Positions 35,624-48,876 of a stretch of 64,000 nt of DNA are shown here, piece after piece. The translations under genes were made by a program, and so were the position numbers. A model generated the notes under the pieces. It made no database searches. It was given only the letters and a program-made list of their open reading frames with translations, and had not been told where the DNA came from. The stretch is from Cyathus striatus (lineage: Eukaryota; Basidiomycota; Agaricomycetes; Agaricales; Nidulariaceae): assembly GCA_025738555.1 (NCBI GenBank), contig JAOVFP010000002.1, forward strand, positions 1,736,001 to 1,800,000. The letters run 5' to 3'. Each line of letters begins with the position of its first letter. Position 1 is the stretch's first letter.

Positions 35624-37140
35624 GGTGATAATTGTTTATACAGTCATCAACCACCCAATGTGACACACCACTCTACGTGACAAACCCAACTGATTGACTT
35701 CTCCTCACATCAAATCTATGGCTATCACTACAATTCTTTTTGTATTTTGAGGCCTAGTATCCCAGTAATGAGTTCCAACAGTATTTTTACAGATATATAT
35801 TGAAATAGATATATGACACATGAATTAAGTTGGAGAGTTACCCCAAACATGAGATTTCCAAAAAATACATGGCATGCATTACTCAATAAAGGTACTTAAT
35901 TTAACTGTTTTATAGCATAAGTAGCTATGATTTAATGTAATAAACCTATATAAATGTTTTTATGAGTAAAGTGTATCTATGTTCTCTGATATCACTAGAA
36001 ATCTGAAGTGCTCAGTGTTGCAAGACAAGGAGGTTTTGTTTATATTAATGATCCAGACTTTGGCAATCTTTAATTTTGAAGTGTTTGTAATAAACTGTAT
36101 TGCCATCAGCAGCTGTCATGCCACATGGTTTTGATCAAAATCCAGTCCTCTCAACTATTTTGCAAATGTTCATTCCCTACTAAAACACAGCGTGGTAAAA
36201 ATTATACAAAGTGATTCTATATGATTATATCTATCCATATGTACAATTTTTATAGTAGAATATGTACTAGATGATGTGGAATCACAACTTCAAGTTTTGT
36301 TGTCACATATAATGGTTGATGACTGTAATCATGGCAATCATAAAATGCTACATTTTTATGATCACTTTGGCTAACACCACTCATGGTATATGTAATTTTA
36401 TTTTTATTAATAATTTGCAACTATGTATTATCATTATAAATAGTAAATGATATAATAAGAGGAGTTATTGTTAGCTGGTACTGGTTTTGGTTTACAATTT
36501 GGTTCTCCACACTAAAATCATATATACATAACCCAAATATAATGAGATGCACATACATATATTAGAGAATAATAAAACCACTTAGCAGCTAGAATTTTTA
36601 TTTAATGCTAATTTCCATTATGTTATAACATATATATAATTGATACTTTAGTTGTACATCATTTCACTCCTAACATAACTACTTAGAACTTACTAACCCT
36701 AGTTTCCAGTATCTAATTTAACCTAACTGTATATTTCTTTGACAAAATCTATATTACATATTTGTACTTATATATTACTAATAGCATAAAATACTATATA
36801 ATTTAGAGTTGATCATAAAATTCAGCACTTATTCTTAAGAACATATGATGAAATAGGAAGGAGTTTATATGAAATGATTTGATTAACTATAGTTGTATTT
36901 GGGAGAATATTGGAAACACTGATTAAAAGAGAGTAAGTACTGGTGTAACCCAATGGGTGTTCAAGAAAAACAAAAATTACATTAGATTAGCTGTTAGAGA
37001 TTAGCCATTAAAGTTGAATTTATAAGTGAACAAAAGTAATCATTGAATGATACTAGTAGCAAATTGGGTTAGTATTAGTTACTACTACTGTATCATTTCA
37101 ATCAAAAGTTTGGTCATGCATCACAGGGTCTCTGAACAGA
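35624..37140. other. AT-rich spacer of the giant foldback
   Basis: I see no gene, RNA or repeat boundary in this 1.5 kb. Confidence 0.45.
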
Positions 37141-37810
37141 ACAAATTCAAGCATTGGCAAGCATCTCAGAGAACATTGGATCATAAGTGATCAATGAATG
37201 TTTCAATGGGATATTAGCTAATTATTTTTACTGACAATTGTTCATATGATCATAAGTGATCATTAAGTGATTCAAAGGAATATTCATCTATTATTACTAG
37301 ATCTACTGGTGATCATCATTTCAATAGAGGATTTGCTTATTATTCATACTAATGATTATTCAGGTGATCATAAGTGATCATTAAGTGTTTCAAGAGCATA
37401 TTTACATATTACTAGATGCAATGGTAATCATAAGTGATTATTAAGGTCACATATTTCCTATATGTCATGCCTGTCACAATTTTCACAAATGTCACACCTG
37501 TCACGCTCTTCTCATGTGTTACACATGTCACACTTTCCCATATGTTACACATGTCACACCTTTATTATCAGTCACACCTGTCACGCTATTCCCATATGTC
37601 ACACCTGTCACACCTTTATTATATGTCACATCTGTTACACTCTTCTCATATGTTGTACATGTCACGCTCTTCCAACATGTCACACATGTCACACCTTTCC
37701 TATATATCACATGCATGTCATGCTCTTCTCAAGTGTCACACCTGTCACATCTTTCTTACATGTCTCATTTGTCACATTTTCTCATGTTTCACACCTGTCA
37801 CACCTTTGTG
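37141..37810. repeat. TGATCA repeats and TGACA minisatellite, right arm
   Basis: GATCATAAGTGATCATTAAG-type units (37141-37445) are followed by TGTCACACCTGTCAC-type units (37446-37810). These are the inverted mirror image of 33556-34293. Confidence 0.8.
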
Positions 37811-38745
37811 ATATATAACAAATATGAAGCAAGAATAAAGCAAGTACTACAATAAGTTGAAGTAAGCATGAAGGTGCAAAAAATATATGAAGCAAATTCT
37901 ACAACTGAATAAAGCAAATATGAAGCAGTTTTGAAGCATGTACAGTATATATGAAGCAAATACTGCAATGGGTTGAAGTAATGTTGAAGCATGTACAGGA
38001 AATATATAAAGCAAGTCTGCAACAGGTTGAAGCAAACATGAAGCAAATACTGCAATGGGTTGAAGCAATATTGAAGCAATTCCTACCACAGGGTGAAGCA
38101 AATATGAAGCAAATAAGGTAGGTGACATCAGAAACTGGCACCCTTATGTAATACAAAATCTTGTCTTCACAACTTCTGAAATTGCTCCCTCACACATTAT
38201 TTCTATGCAAATTTAACTCCAATAATGTGTAGCTTAATGTAATTAGAACAAAGTGTTTGAATTTTTTTTTAAAGTTTTTGAGTATATCCTGAGAAATTTA
38301 GGGTCTAAGTTTTCAAGTAGGAAATGGCTTAAAACATCATTTTAAAGCTTTTGCAATGGTTCAAAAGGCATTTGGATTTTTTGACCTCGAAGATTTTGCA
38401 CCTTATGTAATATGTTCCTGATTATGTAACATTTATCATGTGACATATATGATGGTGCAGAAATCACAATGTTGGTAATATTTTTATAGCTACTTGTCAT
38501 AATTGTTGGAATATTATACTTATGGATACCTAGGGAAATATTTCCACCTTGACTTCTGATGAAATTTTGGGTTTATAATTTTTTTATTTTCTGGAACCCC
38601 GGATTTTGCCCCTCTTGGCACTTACTAAGCTCATTACATAAGGGTGCTGGTTTCTGATGTCGCCTACCTTACTGCAATGGGTTGAAGCAATGTTGAAGCA
38701 ATTCCTACAACAGAGTGAAGCAAATATGAAGCAAATACTGCAACT
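37811..38745. repeat. 33-bp satellite, right arm, split by a MITE
   Basis: GGTTGAAGCAATATTGAAGCA-type units run at 37811-38113 and resume at 38672-38745. They are the reverse complement of the TGCTTCA satellite at 31124-33555. The arm is interrupted cleanly by the element at 38116-38669. Confidence 0.85.
38114..38671. mobile_element. MITE at a TA site inside the satellite
   Basis: The element is 38116-38669, with inverted ends AGGTAGGTGACATCAGAAAC continuing to TGGCACCCTTATGTAA. TA flanks it at 38114-38115 and 38670-38671. Joining the flanks rebuilds the satellite word GAAGCAAATACTGCAATG, so the boundaries are secure. It is related to 399-1405 by its subterminal CACCCTTA(C/T)(A/G)TAATAC. Confidence 0.85.
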
Positions 38746-38746
38746 G

Positions 38747-38862
38747 TCTACCATACCATCAAAGGTACCTCTGAGACCAACAACGGTATGGCACCTGTCA
38801 CTGTATTATGGTAGCTGTATAACCATAATATATGGTAATGGTTGGCAGCTCTATGATGCTCC
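38747..38862 (-). mobile_element. hAT-like terminal relic
   Basis: Read on the minus strand it starts TAGAGCTGCCAACCATTACC and shares GGT(A/G)CCATACC and GGTCTCAGAGG-like words with the left end of the hAT element at 34294. The other terminus is missing. Confidence 0.55.
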
Positions 38863-41265
38863 ATTTGATCAAAAAATAACCATGCCATAGTTTGGCTGCC
38901 ATAGCAAAGTGGGTGCCATAGCATTGGTCATTTCATATTTTTTTCAGCTAATTCTTATATTTTCAATATGAATATACATTATATGATATTATTAAGCTAT
39001 TATAACAAAAATATATGCCTGAAAAGTCTTTTTTCCAGTCGTTTTGCATGTAAAAGTTTTTTTCCCATGCCTGCTGACCATGCGGAGACTCTTCAATAAT
39101 ACTTACTAAACAGTAAAATAAATGGATACCTATTATCAAAGTGAGTTAATGTACTTCTATGGTGTACATAGGGGTTTATACAAGCCAAATTTTCAACACA
39201 TTCCGCTGTCATTAAGTCAATCAACTCAGAGAAGTGATAGAACAACAGTATATTGTTAAGCTCTTTATTAGTATTGGTAATAATGGTGTAAGAAATCTAA
39301 ATTTATAACTATGAAAAGATAGTGCATAAATAGCTTTCTACGATATTCATGATGTATATATTTATAGTACAGGCCTAGCAAATGTTGTTGAAGTCTCCGC
39401 GCATCGAGGAAGCGTGGGAAAATAACATTCGCATGCGAAACAACATGAAAAACAGAAGTCCCGAGAGCAATTTGCAGGCTCAAATGTCATTATAAGTGTC
39501 CTTAAATCTCATGATAACAATTAAATTGACCCGAAAGTTATGCATTTCACAATATTTTTTGTTCAACAGTATTTCCTACACTTAATTGAAAGCCCCACAT
39601 TGCAACAATCCAATGTACATGTAAATGCTGGCTTGCCATCTGGGTCTTTGGATATAAATTATATATGTGAGAGTATGAGAGAGTATGGCTAATGAATATC
39701 CAAAGATGGACCAACAGTGCTGTAAGATTGCTGTAGGTCACTTCAATCAAGCATGGGAAAGGTGTGGGAAATACTGTTGAATATAACATATTGTGAAGTA
39801 ACATAGCTTTCAGAGACTATTTTACTGTTATTGTTACGTACCGATTCCCTTCCTACTGGGAAATGAATGCGAAGACACCCGGAGGGCGTGGGAGAACTAT
39901 AATGGAAACCCGAAGTGAGTATGGGTACAGGAACAGGAGTGGAAGTGCAGAAGTGAACCGTGGCTTCAGCATATGTGCTGCACCACCTGGATATCCCCAG
40001 GGAATGGTTCTTATTTTGAGGAAGACAATATTCAACAGAGGAAGACATTCCAGAGTATAAGAGAGGGCTTCACCACTACACTAGGCAGTGGGAGAGAAAC
40101 CTGAAGGACAACCCAGAGCAGGTTTTGGAACTTAGAGTAGGAAGAAAGTGTACAGAGTTGATACAAATACTGAAGACTACCTAGTACATTTGGAAGACTA
40201 TTTATATGTACTAGTAAGATGTAGATACTAATCCGGAGACAGAATACTAAGTGTAAGTAGACAAAATAAAGACTGGACAAAGAGGAGTAGTGGCACAAAT
40301 GACGCGCTCAGAATGATGAATAAGAAACTAAACTACATTGACCATAATGAAATGTACAAGTGAGAATGGAAGAGAGGAGTAATGGTATAATGACGCAGTG
40401 AGGCCATCATAAGAGAAACTACATATCCGAAGTATCTGATAAAAAACCCAACGGGTTCTGGGTACGTTCCCGGGTGGGAATGTCGGGAAGTATAAACCTG
40501 AAGCAGGTACATTCCGGGAACGGACCGGGTATGTTAGAAGGTCATGTGGGAACATTGGCACGATGTATCTGGACACGGATATAACAGTTATGATAAAATT
40601 TAGGAACATCTATAATGATATTTGAGCCTTCAAATCATCCTCAAAGTCTCCGCTTTTTGTGTTGTTTTGCAACGAAGGTTTTTTCCCACACTTTCTCAAT
40701 GCGCAGAGATGTGAAAAATATTTACTAGGCCTGTACTATAAATATATACATTATGAATATCATAAAAGCAAGTTAAGCACTATTTTTAGTAATAAATTCA
40801 GATTTTTATACCACTAATACTAATGCTAATGAAGAACCTAACAATATACTGTCACTCTATCACTTCTCTGGATTGACTGACTTAATGATAGTGGAATTTG
40901 TTGAAAACTTGACTTCTACAAGTCCCTATGTACACGATAGATGTGCATTAAGTCACTTTTATAGTATGTATCCATTTATTTTACTGTCTAGTAAGTATTA
41001 CTAAAGAGTCTCCACATGGTCAGCAGGCATGGGAAAAAAACTTTTACATGCAAAACGACCGGAAAAAAGACTTTTCAGGCATATATTTTTGTTATAATAG
41101 CTTAATAATATCATATAATGTATATTCATATTGAAAACATAAGAATTAGCTGAAAAAAACATGAAATGACCAATGCTATGGCACCCACTTTGCTATGGCA
41201 ACCAAACTATGGCATGGTTATTTTTTGATCAAATGGAGCATCATACAGCTCTACCATCAGAGCAC
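38863..41265. mobile_element. Element with about 600-bp terminal inverted repeats
   Basis: TGATGCTCCATTTGATC at 38863 and its inverted counterpart ending near 41250 open arms of about 600 bp (38863-39460 and 40640-41250). Outer flanks are TA on both sides, with CAGCTCTA also repeated, so the duplication is ambiguous. The inner ends share TCTCCGCGCAT and GTGGGAAAA words. The core holds the solo LTR at 39832-40586 and no recognisable gene. Confidence 0.7.
39827..40591 (+). mobile_element. Solo LTR, 755 bp
   Basis: TGTTACGTACCGATTCCC at 39832 to GGATATAACA at 40586, flanked by the 5-bp direct repeat GTTAT at 39827-39831 and 40587-40591. An inverted relative occurs at 31461-32235. No internal retrotransposon domain remains. 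Confidence 0.85.
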
Positions 41266-41490
41266 TAGGCTTGAATGCAGTATCACAATATGCATCACAC
41301 ATGAGCAATTTGAGTTTGGTCTCAATATGGTGGCATGATAAAATCAAATCTCTATTGAAATATCTTAGGGGAGAAAATCTTTATGTTTAACTTAAACATA
41401 CATATATGGTAGCAATAAGTATGGTCAAAATATGTTGAAAATATGGTACATTGACACTTTGGCTGGCTCGCACATATGCTTTATGACTTT
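41266..41490. other. AT-rich spacer
   Basis: Nothing recognisable lies between the two inverted-repeat elements. Confidence 0.4.
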
Positions 41491-42413
41491 ATCTAATATG
41501 AAGTTCCAAGTGCTGAAAAAGTCGCTGCTGCCATAGTTCAATTGTGCCATGGCTGTATCCACACTGCATAGTTGGAATTGCTGTTTTTTCTTGCTTATAT
41601 TGTATAAAATGTGTACTATATTATATTCTATACATTTTGGCCCCTTTATGCGAGATGTATTCTGTGTTTTTGCTATGTTTTATCATTTGAAGAACTTTTC
41701 CCACGCTCCCCCATGCACTGTTCAGCTTTCCAAAAACATACCAAATCTACCAAATAAATGTTGATTCAAATATATTGCATCTCTTCATTATAAAATGCAC
41801 TTTATCTTGAAATACATAATAATACAAAGTACACTGGGCACATAAGAGATCATATTTACTATATCGAAAATTAAATAAGCTCATATATCATCCAACTTGT
41901 TACATTGAATTATGATGTAACTTTTATCTCTCACTTAATCGCAGCTTTACTTGTACACTATTAATTCTGTCTTATAACCCAAAATCTTCATGAGAATATG
42001 TAGTATGCGAGATTATCTAGATAACGCATAATGAAGAAATTGTGTTAAGCTTGATGGTGAGTAGTGATGAGTGGAGGGGCTGGATAATACAAAGGAGACC
42101 TAACATAAACTACTCTAACTATAGCTTAGAAACATTTGAATCAACATTTATTCAGTAGATTTGGTATGTTTTCAGAAAGCTGAACAGTGCATGGGGGAGC
42201 ATGGGAAAAATTCTTCAATGATAAAACATAGCAAAAACACAGAATACATCTCGCATAAATGTGCCAAAATGTATAGAATATAATATAGTACACATTTTAT
42301 ACAACATAAGCAAGAAAAAACAGCAATTCTAACTATGCAGTGTGGATACAGCCATGGCACAACCAAATTACAGCAGCAGCAACTTTTTCAACACTTGGAA
42401 CTTCATAATCTAA
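41491..42413. mobile_element. Foldback MITE, 0.9 kb
   Basis: Arms of about 290 bp (41497-41785 and 42120-42407) begin TATGAAGTTCCAAGTG and are inverted copies, flanked by ATCTAA on both sides. Arm-internal words TTTTCCCACGCTCCCCCATG resemble those of the element at 38863-41265, suggesting related families. Mirror-image ORFs in the arms have no domain. Confidence 0.7.
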
Positions 42414-44050
42414 CATGTCTTTGCCACCTTCCTTCAACGCCTTCATCACAGACTTGGACCTACCAGTAAGTGAGTAATAGGGAATTAATTACTACTGCTT
42501 ACTTAAACTGTACTTTACTTAGTCCACATGAAATGAGTCACCATTTAAATTGGTATAGCAACCTGGAAGTTATCAATATCATGATACTTCAATTTTAAGC
42601 ACAAGAAAGGATACTGATATGCCTAGTAAAATATAAGGGATATTTTTTCGAAATATAATAGACATCTAAGTACCAGTAATACAATTAGAGAATCAAGTCC
42701 AAGAGTCCAAGAGTTGGGGTGAGTCCTGAGCTGCCAACTAGAGTATTCTATATCAAATAACACTATCAAGGGAAGAGTCCAAGGGCTGGGGTTGAGTCCC
42801 ACGCTGCCAGTCAAAGTATCTACATGATACAAACCAAGGGATTCGACACAATGACAATATATTTGGACTATTGATTCCTATAGAAATTACGAGTACTAGA
42901 TAACTATACTATAAAGAAAAGCCCAAAAGATAATACTCAGGAATGTATTCGTACTTCTCCATGCCCTGAATAACACTCATGGTACCAAGTTAGACAATCA
43001 TGCAATGTCAGGGAAATACTTTGGCCTAGATAATTCTTAGTACCACTGGATACCGCAACTCAGAGCTATTGTGCAGTCTCTTGAATAACCTGGAACATCC
43101 ATGCATCTCTCCTGTGTAAAACTGCCACCATGTGGGAAACCACATGCCCCCAGGACTTTGAAACGTGCACCGGGCACTACCCGCAGCACATTGGGAAGTG
43201 CCATCAGATGTGCCAGTACCGGAAACACTGGTATCCATTATATCCGAGTACTTGGCCAGAATTAGCACATGTATTAGTGTATGTCTTGATGCATGCCTAT
43301 TAATAGCATGGCACAGCACTTGATGTGTCTCTGAAACTGCGCACGCCCTCATGGATTCTCGTATGGAGGGGTAAACATACCTTTTTGACCATTAGGATGC
43401 ACTAGGACATTATGATGTACTATTTACCTTACCTATACCATTGCACATGAGACCACTGCCATGTAATTAAATATATAAGTAGTTAGACATACCTTTAGAA
43501 TACCTTAAGCACTGCACTGGCTGTACTTCTGTTCTCACAGTAGAGTACATTCTGAATTGATATTGGAATTCTGAGTATAAATCTGAAATCTGAAAGTCTG
43601 TTCTGAAAGTATCTGAAAGCAATCGCACTATCTACTATTAAATACATTGTTCATTTTACTATACTTGAAACTCTTGCGCCCTCGAACTAAATATAAATCT
43701 AACTTGGAATATATGTTCTTTGTTGGTGGTGTTAATACTACGTAAATAAACATTCTCTAAAAGTTAGTCTTATCAATACACATACTTCACAGAAGTTCAA
43801 AAGAACAAATCAAAGTATGAGAGTTCAGCGAATGAACGAAGTTTCAAAAATTGGCTCGCGGCCCATATCTGCAACAGCCATTATCACTAACTTCGCGAAA
43901 ATCAGCAAAATCCATGATCCACTAGCTCCGAGAACAGGTTATTAGCCAGTTGGACAGCATGTGATCCAGACGACAACGTATATCAAGTTGATATCGAGCC
44001 CAGAAAAGCCAACCCGAAAATCGTGCAAGCCACTGTAATCTTCGCATTCT
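42414..44050. other. Decayed repeat DNA without a supported gene
   Basis: Positions 42690-42835 match 10806-10930 inverted and contain an internal near-duplication (GGGGTGAGTCCTGAGCTGCCA and GGGGTTGAGTCCCACGCTGCCA, each within a larger unit). Positions 43026-43740 have an LTR-like look, with a TATATAAGTAG box near 43473, but no ends I can pair. Confidence 0.4.
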
Positions 44051-44059
44051 GGTTCTCCT

Positions 44060-44290
44060 ACGTCGACACGCTAGTGTCAGGTCCTATGGATCCGATTCCT
44101 CCCCAGCATATGCAATGCACCACGTACATGTGTACGCGGCACTACCCCACGACTCAATAGAAACCAGACCATAGGCCCGACCTCGTCATATGCTAGGGTC
44201 AGGTTCATAGGACCCGTTTCCTCCCCAGGATACGTAACGCACCACGTACATATGTACACGGCACTACACTATGAACGAAGACCAAAGCAT
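44060..44290 (+). repeat. Two tandem copies of a 120-bp unit
   Basis: Each copy holds GATCCGATTCCTCCCCAG-like sequence and the palindromic CACCACGTACAT(G/A)TGTAC followed by GGCACTAC. The second copy is diverged. Confidence 0.7.
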
Positions 44291-45589
44291 AAGCTGGATC
44301 CCGTCAAGTGCACGTCTTATCTCACTTTGATAAGCCCAGGTCGGGATGTCAACATAACTAGCCGTTGCCTCAGGTAGACTTAGCAGTCAGTGAAGCTGGT
44401 AGTTGGCAGTGCGAACAATGAACACTGCGGTATTCATCTCGCCTACCTATCAGAGGAGAAGTAGAACTCTGTGACGCCCGACGGACGCTTTAAAATATCC
44501 CAGAGAATAATAGCAGGGCAATGATTGACAGAACCAGAAAACGGCACAAGAACGCCATAAGCTCGCTGGTTCTGCTTGGGACATATAAATCCAAGTAGCA
44601 CGTAGAAGTTGAGCTCGTCTGGACTGTGTCGATGGCTGATGGTTGCAGATGGGTGCTTGCAAGTGAGGACAAGCTAAGCTAAGTCCGGTGAGGGGCAAGC
44701 AACTTTCCCATGAGTGGTTGGTAAAAGAATATTTTGCGGCTTTGCTCAGGTTTATATACTAGAAAGATTGAATATACAGTGATGTCATAAGTACTGTATT
44801 CTGATGATATCTAATTCAAATCTAATTCAGTCAGATAGACTCGGATGGCGATCCATGGGATTGGTGCAGAGAAAAGGCAGAGGAGCTCCAGCCTCTTTTG
44901 TTGAATTACTTGTTTAAATATGCTACTAAATCTCTCGTTTCTCCTTCATGTTCTCATTTCCTACTCACGGATAGCTCGATATATACTTAATCTTAATTCT
45001 CCTCCATGAATTCTTCTCCTACTTAACGTTCCAGCGGTTTCAGCGTCTATTCAATTTTCTCGTAAGCTTTTTAGTTTTATTTTTTATTCTTATCTTAATC
45101 GCGCAAACCAAGCGCAAACCGTAGATCTAAGATCATCCATTTTAGCCGGTGTGTTTGGCTTGTTTGGCAACAGACTGTACTGCTTTGTCAGCACATCTCA
45201 GCAGAGCGCGAACTACCTTACCTCTTCTGACCTTTCTTTCCAAAATTGCCTCAGACCTCCGAATCCCGATACGCGGTCTATTCGTTTGCGACTTCTCCAT
45301 CGTCTACATGTTTGGAGCCGCCAGAATTCCTTCGCTGTCCAAACACCATCCTCTTTTGCCCTTCCTCGCCCTCGTGCCTCTCTCAGCTCTTTTCATCAAT
45401 CATACCAGCTAAGCGTCTTGAGCTAGTTGCCAATATGAAAACGCCAATCAACATTCTATCTCAATACCATCGACACTTTCCTATGCTCGAGTGCTCCTTT
45501 TGCCCCGGCTCATGGGCATCCTGTCTTCTCGGTTCAGGCACAGAAGTGAGATGCGCTCCGCGCAGCGCCATCATTTACGTTTATGCCCT
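44291..45589. other. Intergenic DNA, no gene supported
   Basis: Short overlapping ORFs at 45149-45695 show no domain or splice pattern I trust. Base composition shifts here from AT-rich and CpG-poor to CpG-normal. Confidence 0.4.
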
Positions 45590-47165
45590 CGCGATTGGAC
45601 CATGCGTCTTTTGGTCCGATGATGATTTTAGATCTGGTGCTTGTGGTTTTCTGGGGCCTGAAGGAACGATGAAGAAGATGGGCGTGGATGCATAGGTTGG
45701 GCAATCGAGCGTGTCATCTGAACTATCTGAACTGCCATGTGAGGGTAGTCTGTTAGGAGAAGGTACGTTGACTATCGTTGTTGTGATTTCTCTAGTGCTT
45801 TGTCTCGCACACTTATGCTCTCTGTTATGAAGGCACGCTTGTCCGAGCTGTTTCTGCCTGTATGCAACCCCAGAACGACGCATCGTGTCATCTGGTTCTT
45901 GGGGGCTTGAAGGAGAATGGGGGAAGGATTCGTGTGGATATATGCGTTTTGCAGCTGGGTGTGCCTGGAGGGGGGGGGAGGGGGACGGCGAAGAATATGG
46001 GCGCGGATGCATAAGTTGGGAAATGCTGTCGCGTAATGGCAGTCTAGGGGGAAGAAGGTACGTTTGCTATCGCTGTTATGTGGTAGAGACTTACGTTTAT
46101 GGAGGTTTAGAACTTAGTGTACTCTTAGCTCCGCATGCACTCTATTCCGAGCTATTGCTACCTAGACGCAACCTGAGAACGACGTGTCTTATCATCTGGT
46201 TCTTGGGGTGTAGCTGTGGGCTTTCTGAAGGCGCAGTGTGTACGCGATGCGTCGAAGAATGAGGGAAGGATCCACGTTGATATGTGCGCTTTGCAGCAGA
46301 GTGCGCCTGGAGGGGAGAGGGACGATGAATATGTGCGTGGATGCATAACTTGTGAAATACCGACGCGTAAAGGCAGCCTAGAGGGAAGAAAGTATGTTTT
46401 CTATCGTTGCTGTGTGATAGAGACTTACGTTTCTGGGGGTTTTCTCTTTTAGAACTCGGTGTATTCGTAGTTCCTCATGCACTCTATTCCAAGCCATTCT
46501 GCCTATACGCAACCTGAGAATGATGCTTCCTGTGGGGGCTTAGAACTTAGTGTACTCCTAGCTCCGCATACGCCCTAATCCAGGCTACCTCTGCCTAGGC
46601 GCAACCCCAGAACAACGTGTCCTGTCTTCTGGTTCTTGGGATGTAGCTTCGGGTGGGGTGGTACGCGATGGGTCTAAGAAGAATGCCAGAAGGATTCGCG
46701 CGGATATATGCGTTTTGCAGCAGGGTGTACCCTGAGGGAACGACGACGACGAAGAAGTTGCGTGTGTGGATATATGTGGGCAGTCTGGCATGCCGAACCG
46801 GACTGCCATGTATGGGCAGCTTAGGGAAGAAGGTACGTTTGCTATCGTTGTCGTGTGTGGTAGACTTACGTTTGTGCATTGTCTCTCTCTCTCTCTCTTA
46901 GAACTCAGTATATGTCGCTAGTTGTTTTAGTGCCGTATCTCTTGCACTTCACCTCTTAGTTCCCCATGCACTCTATTCCAAGTTATTGCTGCCCAGGTGC
47001 AAACCGAGCCTCACCTGGTTCCTGGGGTGCTTTTTCAAGCTAGGCTTTCTATCGGCGGGGCGGGGGCGCGATGGTACAATGGGGGGGGGGGGCGGATACG
47101 TGTGTTCTGCAGTGCGCCCGGTAAGCCTGTTACATGGAGTAGACAGGCGCGAAGAAGGTATGCAT
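45590..47165 (+). repeat. Degenerate tandem repeat of about 300-440 bp units
   Basis: Five diverged copies share the order CATCTGGTTCTTGGGG, GAAGGATTCG(C/T)G, GCAGCAGGGTG, GATGCATAA, GGGAAGAAGGTACGTTTGCTATCG. The GTACGT-type landmarks lie near 45773, 46058, 46391, 46833 and 47157. Each resembles an exon followed by an intron, so a decayed multi-copy gene or repeat-bearing transcript is possible, but no frame survives across copies. Confidence 0.6.
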
Positions 47166-48876
47166 GCTTTAGTGTTCTATGCTCGCAGAAGTTGATCGGT
47201 CTGTGGATCCGTTTTAGTCGTTTCATATAGTTAACTCGGCGCCACGATGCCTCGGATCTTGGACCTTGGACGAGGGATTCCCTCATACGAATCGAAGCGC
47301 TCTGAATCGTCCCGGCGTGAATTCTTTACTGGAGTGTATTGTTTTACGACCTCCCACGTTACATGTCTCCTTCCACGCGTTATGCGCCAACCTTTATCTT
47401 AGTACCTTTCCAGTGACGAGTTGGGCTGGCCAACGATGCACGATCTCTCACTTGCGCCTCCGTCCCTATTTGTCCTCTTATTCCCAACTCCGGGGGTTTC
47501 GCGTTGGGAACCGCATTTACACCTACATTTACCAGCGGGTCGTACAGCTCCATTGCCTGATTGTCTTTTACCGTTTTGCGACCATCCACATGTTGGCGGC
47601 TCCTATATGCGAACATCATTATATGTCCTTCCACGCTCCGTCCACCAACCTTCATCCTACCTTTCCACAGTGACTACACCCACGCCTTCTCCTTCCCCAG
47701 CGTATCCAGAAACGTTGACATCACAACCCTCCTCGTCTCGGGTACCCGGGTACTGAACCAAACGATGTCCACGGATTTGATAACACCATCCAGTCTACAA
47801 GGCTGTCACAGAACAACCAGAACCAACATACGTACCTTCTTCGGCCCAGGCTGCCACCAACGTTACCCAACAAACGCGTGGATCCCCACTTTCTTCATCC
47901 GCACACATATCGTGCTTTAGGATCACCACCCCACCCTCAGAAACTCAGAGCTGATTCCCAAGAACTTGATGATAGTGACATGCTCAGGCACGTCGTTCTG
48001 AGGTCGCTGTTCGATGGCAAGAGTGTGATACGGCATATCTGTTAGTGCGGATTTGTAGTGTGCGAAAAGACGAGGCTCTGACAGTCGAACGGGATAGATC
48101 TTGATTCCTGGTCACACTGTACAGCTGTATCGTTCTCTCAACACACTGGCTTTGCGTGTGTTGTCCATCATACGTGACTTTGATATCGTGCTCGCAACAC
48201 GGAGGCTTCGATAGCTCCGATACTCCGTCTCGCGTTTTCTTTCCCACCACTTGCGCCTGATTGGCGCGTACTTCAACCCAGTTTTATTTCACGCACCGCT
48301 CTCGGTGGCTCTAGGCTCTAGTGTTCCATCTCCGTTCACTGTCTGCTTTATCTCCCGCACTGTGACTACTTACGTCGTGATATCGCACGATAAATGGGTA
48401 ATGGGTTATACAGTCTGACAACCAGATTTCTAATGCATAACCATGTGCATCATCCAACATGTATTGCCGTATTCCACTGGAGTGCGTGATGGGCGCTTAA
48501 ACATTTCGCCCGCTTGTCAATGTGAGATGGAGGTCATCATGAGGTGCTCACTAGTGTCATGTTCGTTATCATATTCCAACTTACCGGTAGCTGGGAACGC
48601 TTTTTACAAGCTTTTGCACACTCAGCGATGCTTAACAATGGCAGTGTGGAACAATTTGTATTACAACTTGCGTACCATTATAGCTATTAGCGCTAGTCAC
48701 TGATCATTGTGCATAGATTTTCTCCGGCACGAAGGTACTAAAATATCATATACTACTATAAAAACAGGCTATGCGCCTGACAATCAAGATGTTGATATGC
48801 GTGCTCACTGCCATTGCTTCTCGCACGAACATAAAGATGAAAAAAATTCATCAGGGTAGTACTTTACCATTACGAC
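47166..48876. other. Intergenic DNA, no gene supported
   Basis: A pair of similar segments lies near 47355-47420 and 47610-47675 (sharing CCTTCCACGC and ACCTTTCCA). Otherwise I see nothing I can name. Confidence 0.4.

Noticed and set aside
43026..43740. Another solo LTR
   Set aside because: A promoter-like box is present, but no paired TG/CA ends with a target duplication could be found.
47266..47920. Overlapping ORFs of 119-135 codons
   Set aside because: Three frames are open together, with no domain and no convincing splice sites.
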